A stretch of DNA of 64,000 bases from Coniochaeta sp. PMI_546 (lineage: Eukaryota > Ascomycota > Sordariomycetes > Coniochaetales > Coniochaetaceae). The notes beneath the pieces are model-generated. The model saw nothing but the letters and a program-made list of their open reading frames with translations. It was not told where the DNA came from and made no database searches. Of this stretch, positions 58,901-64,000 are shown piece by piece (within the stretch, counting starts at the first letter, position 1; every line of letters begins with the position of its first letter). The stretch is from positions 1,612,001-1,676,000 of the forward strand of contig MU271147.1 of the NCBI GenBank assembly GCA_021432605.1, given 5' to 3'. Position numbers and translations under genes: made by a program.

Positions 58901-60036
58901 TACTAGTTCCATGTTTCAGATTGTTCAAAACTAACTTTCTTTGCTCTGTAAAGACGGCGGTCGGAAACTCATCTACGGCACCGATAACGGCATCTACATC
59001 TCAGATCGCCGGGCAAAAGAAAGAGAACAACAACCTAAGCGTGTGATTGAAGCGCAGACCGTGACGCAGATAGACGTGCTAGAGGAGTACCAGCTCCTCC
59101 TAGTCGTCACTAACAGGTCGTTGGTCTCGTACTCGCTATCGGCGCTCGACCCGTCGGAACCTGCGTTGTCCAAGCGGCCTAAGAAGATCCAGAATCACTG
59201 CGACTTCTTCAAGACAGGGATCTGTCTGGGACGCCACCTCGTGTGCTGTGTCAAGAGTCGAGCGCTCTCGACCACGATCAAGGTGTATGAGCCCAACGAT
59301 GCTATGTCTAAAGCCAAGAAGCAGAAAGGGTTCGGAAAGATGTTCAACGCAGGCCAGGACGAGTTGAAGCCCTACAAGGAATTCTACATCCCTACCGAGT
59401 CCAGCTCTGTACACTTCTTGAAATCCAAGCTCTGCGTCGCGTGCGCGAGAGGATTCGAGGTCGTCAGCCTGGAGACCCTGGAGACGCAGTCACTGCTCGA
59501 TCAAGCCGACACTTCACTTGACTTTGTTGCGAGGAAGGAGGGTGTCAAGCCTATTCATATCGAACGACTCAATGGAGAGTTCTTACTGAATTACAGCGAG
59601 TTCTCCTTCTTCGTCAACCGCAACGGCTGGCGAGCAAGGCCTGAGTGGCGCATCGACTGGGAAGGTACACCGCAGAGCTTCGCGCTCAGCTACCCGTGGA
59701 TCTTGGCATTTGAGCCCAATTTCATCGAGCTACGTAACATCGAGTCTGGTGCTGTACATATCGTCCCGCACAAGAACATCCGCATGCTGCATAGCAGTAC
59801 TCACGAGGTAAGGATAATGCTACCATTCAAGGACGCAAATCTTACTGACTTCCCATCACTAGATTCTCTTTGCATACGAAGACGAGCGCGGGGAAAACAT
59901 CGTCGAAGCTCTCGACTTTTGGAAGAGCCAAAGGCGATCCGAGGTCTACAACGGTGCGCCTAACGCGCCGGCACCAGACAGATCTGTTGCAAGCTTACAA
60001 TCGCTTCCTGGGCATCATTCGCGGTTCGGACAATGA
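55944..60036 (+). CDS. rom2: Rho1 guanine nucleotide exchange factor, Rom2 type (DEP-DH-PH-CNH)
   Basis: Activates the GTPase Rho1 at the plasma membrane, feeding cell-wall integrity signalling and glucan synthesis. Exons 55944-58445, 58526-58865, 58954-59807 and 59863-60036 give 1,289 residues. The first ~365 residues are Pro/Gln/Ser-rich and disordered. A DEP domain follows (about 370-460; KNAFSGAEAVDVLSYII), then the DH domain (about 562-750; RQEVISEICYTERDFCKDL and TRLARYPLLLENVLKYT), a PH domain (about 765-930, interrupted by intron 1) and a citron-homology (CNH) domain (about 948-1,270). Intron joins read KAYRR-PIPLELL, VAPY-DGGRKLIYG and SSTHE-ILFAYED, all family-like. Length and order match fungal Rom2 proteins. 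Confidence 0.96.
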
Positions 60037-61410
60037 TCAACTCGGCCATAATTGCACAAAATCCAGCCGAGCAGTCCCAGGCTCTGGCAGTCTGTATGAC
60101 TATGTGTCATGGGGTACGATGGCTCAATACACCTTTTGGTTGCTGCTCAGCCCAGGAGAGAAGTGCTCTTCTTTTTAGCACTCATAAACTACTCTAGCTT
60201 TGAGCACGACGAAGGTCTCGGCACTTGACCTATTGGAGCATACGCATTGCGGTGCAAAGATCGCGATGTGAGAAACTGACATGCTCCTACCCAAGACGCC
60301 GTTGGAGAGTGGCGGATTCCTCCGCATGAGCTTGGTCTTGAGAATCGAGCAGTGGGCTGAAGAAAGAGGAGGCCCGTTCCAATCTGAATCTGCCAAGGAT
60401 TGGGTAGATCGGATGAGCTGGTGTGATGGTTCAACTTGGCCTTGAGCTGGGTCATTTTCCCGATGTGTAACTCATTGAACGTTTGGAGGCCTGGCAGGGT
60501 AGGGGAGGCGTATGCCTGTTGAGGACTATGAATGGTATAATGGAGGAGGCAAATGCGTCGAGTGGCTACGGCTTGTACTATTCGGCAAACTTCAGCACTT
60601 TCCCGGCGAGGGCTTATCAGGGCGACGAATGACGCCGTTCTGGGCTTCTACACGTAGCGCTGGAGGCCCACGAGGCGCATAGAGTGATACTAGAGAGTCT
60701 TTATATTTGTCATACGACAGGGCAGTTGCCTGCAGTGCAGAAAGAAGGCTCGACGTGATACACATTCGACTAGTCCACAAACTGCTGACCGTGGTCGGTG
60801 GGTTGGCTCAAGACTGACAACAGCGACGATATCGGGCTACAAGTTCAGGGACGCCCAAGACTTGCCTAGACTCGGCTTTGAAAAGCCTCTAATGCATCGA
60901 CTGACGCCCTCTGTTTCCTTGTTTCTGCTAAACTGACCTGATAGCTTGCTGATGAAGGTTCATCACTTCCAGTCGAGCATGAACAAAGGAAAGCTACCAG
61001 CTACTAATCATCCACTATCTCCGGCTAAACGCCGAAACAGAGTGTCAAGACAAGCACCCGATTCGCTCTTTATTTCATGGCGTCACTTGACTGCGGGGAC
61101 GATGAGTGGACGACGGTCCGCCTGAAGTACCTCTCTCTCACACGGAAGTTAAACGACGGCAGCTTACAATATCACCCTTCTCGTGCTTTTGAATCCTGAA
61201 CTTCAAACATTTTTGCCTGAATCTTTCACACTTTGCTTTAACTTTTCTATTGTCGAAACAGCTTGAGCTTTATTTCGCTTCACGCCTAGACTCTCCTGAA
61301 CCGAGCTCCACCTTGCCACTTACAGCTCAGCTCATCCGCTGATCGGCTTCTTATCGGTCGCCCGCTACCTCCGATAATCGAGACAGCCAGGTCTCGACTC
61401 CGTTTAAACC
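60037..61410. other. Intergenic region between rom2 and the WD40 gene
   Basis: About 1.4 kb with no recognised gene and only short open frames. The last ~200 nt are rich in C and T, like a leader for the WD40 gene. Confidence 0.6.
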
Positions 61411-63497
61411 ATGAGTAGCCACGAACAGAGGCCACCTGGGGCGTTTCCTAGTGCTGAAGATGACGTAGAGGATTTCGAGCTGTATATGCAGGCTGTCCGG
61501 GCACTGGACGATGAAGACCCGGATGAGGAAGAGGATGAGGACGATGATGAAGATGACGAGGAGGAGGGTGATCCAGATTATGAGGACGAAGAACAAGATG
61601 AGGACGGAGAGGATGACGAAGAAGAGGATGATGACGACGACGGTAATTTACGTGAACTATCATATCTATTGAACCCATACTAATCCGCCACAGACGCCGG
61701 CCCAGCCCTAGAGATCCTCTTCAACACCGCCGAAGACGGGCGAGTGTCGATAGCCGGCACGGGCGGGTCCATCTTTGGCACAGGTATGATGACGGCCGGC
61801 CGGCTCCTCCGCATCTTTACCACGGGCCAGGACGCATCCCGCTTCATCGCGGCGCTGGGAGACGACGGCGACGAGGATCTGGCCCAGTGGGCTCGGCGGC
61901 GGCGGCGGCAGGCCCCCGATCCGGACCGGTTCCCCAAAGTCCCCAGCAAGGAGGGCCGGAAACTGATGGATTCCGGCGTGTTCGGGTCGGTTGAGGTGGT
62001 GGACGCCGTCACCAAGACGCACAAGCAGCGGAAGGCGCTGGCGCGCCGCGTCCTCGAGCGCGAGCTGGGGCTAGGCGACAGCGTGGCGAGGAAGCTGAAC
62101 CTGGGCTTGATGAAACTGTCCATGATTCCGTCCAATGAGCCGGAGAAGATCATCCACTACCCTGCACCTGTGTGCTGCGGACAGTTCAGCGACGACGGGA
62201 ATTTCTTCTACGCCTGCGTCAAGGATTTGCGGGTTAGGATGTACGATACCAGCGATCCGTATAACTGGAAGCACTACAAGACGGCGGACTACCCCTTTGG
62301 GCAGTGGACGCTCACGGATGCGGATCTGTCGCCGGATAACAAGTGGTTGGCATACTCGAGTCTGCAGAGTCATGTCGCCTTTGCACCGACGGATCCTGGT
62401 GACAAGGGCGAGCCGTATACGTTGAACCTAGCGAGTCCGCATGGAGGCGGCGGCGGGTGGAGGAGAGGAGGAAATTTCGCCATCTTCTCGGTGCGGTTCT
62501 CGGGGGACGGGACGAAGCTCGTGGCCGGTACGGGGGCGGACTCGATCGTCGTCTACGACATCGAGAGCCGGACGGTGCTGAACAACATTGCCGGACACGA
62601 GAACGACGTCAATGCGGTCTGTTTTGCGGACAAGGGGAGTCCGCATATATTATACTCGGGCTCCGACGACTGCACCATCAAGGTGTGGGACACGCGGAGC
62701 ATGGGTGACGGCCGTGAGGGAGCGGCGTTCGTGGGACACGTCGAAGGAATCACGTACATCGACAGCAAGGGCGACGGGCGGTATATCCTCAGCAACGGCA
62801 AGGACCAGAGCATGAAGCTGTGGGACCTGCGGATGGCCATGTCGACCAACCGGTTTGAGGAGGTTGATGCGTCGAGGTGTACGCGGCAGCGCAACTACGA
62901 GTATGACTACCGGTGGGAGGACTACGATGATTATCAGTGGTTCCCGCATCCGCATGATAACTCGACGGTCACGTTTAGGGGACACAAGGTTCAGCGGACG
63001 CTGATCCGGTGCCACTTCAGCCCGCCTGGCAGCTCGGATAGTCGGTATGTGTACTCCGGCAGCCAGGATGGGTATGTCTACGTCTGGAATCTAGACGCTA
63101 CCCTCGCGGCCAAGATTGACGTCAAGGCTGCGACCATGGGGAAGACGATGGCGAATCGGAGGTACAGGGTTCATCGGAGCATGGCCGGCAGAAGGGAGTC
63201 GTGGACCACGCTCGTGAGGGATGTAGGGTGGCATCCTAACCTGCCTATGCTTGTTGGTAAGTTGTCCAGACACAAAGTGGTCTTTTGTTCTTATCCTGGG
63301 CTATGTGACGCTGACTTTACCTCGTAGCCTCTTCTTGGACGGGAGCTACTATGGATGGCGGAGCTGCCACGGTCCATAGCTACAACGAGTCCATGTCTGA
63401 CGAGGGCGTGCCGCCGATGGGCATTTCGGTCAACGAGAAGATGGAGGAGGACCCGGACATAAGTGCTGGCGATGACATGTTTGATGATGGCTTCTGA
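61411..63497 (+). CDS. WD40-repeat protein, DCAF11/LEC14B family
   Basis: A likely substrate receptor for a CUL4-DDB1-type ubiquitin ligase, by analogy with human DCAF11 and plant LEC14B. Exons 61411-61642, 61694-63256 and 63328-63497 give 654 residues. The N-terminus has a long Asp/Glu-rich run (about residues 30-78), split by the first intron. The family-typical region with RKALARRVLERELG comes before the repeats. WD40 repeats run from about residue 225 to 600, for example HILYSGSDDCTIKVWDTR, GRYILSNGKDQSMKLWDLR and RYVYSGSQDGYVYVWNL. The WDTR and WDLR ends are the kind of WDxR motif that contacts DDB1. The Asp/Glu-rich C-terminus (DPDISAGDDMFDDGF) is encoded by the last exon. Fungal function is not established. 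Confidence 0.94.
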
Positions 63498-64000
63498 AAA
63501 CGACATAAAGGCAGTTGGTTTTTCCTGGTGCGGAATCACGGCAGGGCAAAGAGTGTACAAGGTCGCAAAAGATGTTTGTTTCTTGTATGATAATTAGCAT
63601 CTCCCCTTCAAAGCTGCCACTGGAGGGAGACACTTGGAAAGGGCCGGTACGTAAGAGAAGACGAAATGACTAAATGAATGCGATGCCCCCGAATCACGCA
63701 TACCTTCTCGCATCTTCCCCTGCGGTGTTTGACGATCAATCTAGACGTAGCATGCCAGACGATGAATCTGGGGCTGCGGAGTGATTCGTCAATCCCGATA
63801 GTCAAAATGTATTGCTAGCTCTGGTGTCCTGAAATGTCGATTCCCAGCGCGATGTAATTTACAGGTGGACTGACCCATTGATATCTTCCAAGACCGTAGA
63901 ACACCTCTGACATTCATAACGCCAATATGAAGAAGCAGTCCTCGAAAGAGACACCATATTATAAAAAGGAGAATTGATTCCATTGAAGGCTACGCCTGTC
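63498..64000. other. Right-end sequence, 3' region of the WD40 gene
   Basis: No gene is recognised before the window ends. It probably contains the 3' UTR of the WD40 gene. Confidence 0.5.

Overview
The window is nuclear DNA from a filamentous ascomycete (Pezizomycotina). A Sordariomycete is my best guess, from intron style and protein similarity recalled from memory. The introns are short (mostly 47-134 nt) with GT(A/G)NGT donors and CTAAC/CTGAC-type branch points. Orthologues of typical mould housekeeping genes are present, including a 9.5 kDa complex I subunit, vacuolar subtilisin, V-ATPase subunit c' and an acu-type malate synthase. Intergenic sequence has normal base composition by eye, with no obvious AT-rich repeat-induced mutation blocks and no transposon I could recognise. 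I assembled 16 protein genes with confidence, most of them spliced, plus one weak hypothetical gene.

Layout. 0.6-5.6 kb: mitochondrial/cytosolic fumarase and peroxisomal malate synthase in tandem, both making L-malate. 5.6-21.3 kb: a gene-poor block of almost 16 kb whose only convincing gene is a C2H2 zinc-finger regulator (13.15-15.0 kb, FlbC-like fingers). 21.4-25.6 kb: a pirin/quercetinase-like protein (minus) and a secreted berberine-bridge-type FAD oxidase (plus). 26.2-29.4 kb: a large disordered fungal protein of unknown role (minus). 30.4-32.1 kb: vacuolar subtilisin (minus). 34.0-42.1 kb: a 2,616-residue BEACH/WD40 protein. 42.5-44.9 kb: complex I 9.5 kDa subunit (minus) divergent from the OST48/WBP1 subunit of oligosaccharyltransferase. 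47.3-48.1 kb: splicing factor ISY1. 48.5-50.3 kb: secreted 5'-nucleotidase-like metallophosphoesterase (minus). 51.9-52.8 kb: small coiled-coil protein of unknown function. 53.5-54.2 kb: V-ATPase c' (minus), divergent from a Rom2-type Rho1 exchange factor (55.9-60.0 kb). 61.4-63.5 kb: DCAF11/LEC14B-type WD40 protein.

Functionally this is mostly a housekeeping neighbourhood: carbon metabolism, secretory-pathway glycosylation, vacuole acidification and proteolysis, cell-wall integrity signalling and splicing. I see no secondary-metabolite cluster, CRISPR-like array or other clear new system. The points most worth a second look are the fumarase/malate synthase pairing, CreA-type sites upstream of malate synthase, a dense GATA-site palindrome in front of the nucleotidase gene, and a stop-restart upstream ORF on the large disordered protein. 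Others are the 3-nt coding exon of ISY1, an in-frame 57-nt intron in the BEACH gene, loss of the second FAD-linking residue in the oxidase, and the long gene-poor flanks of the zinc-finger gene.
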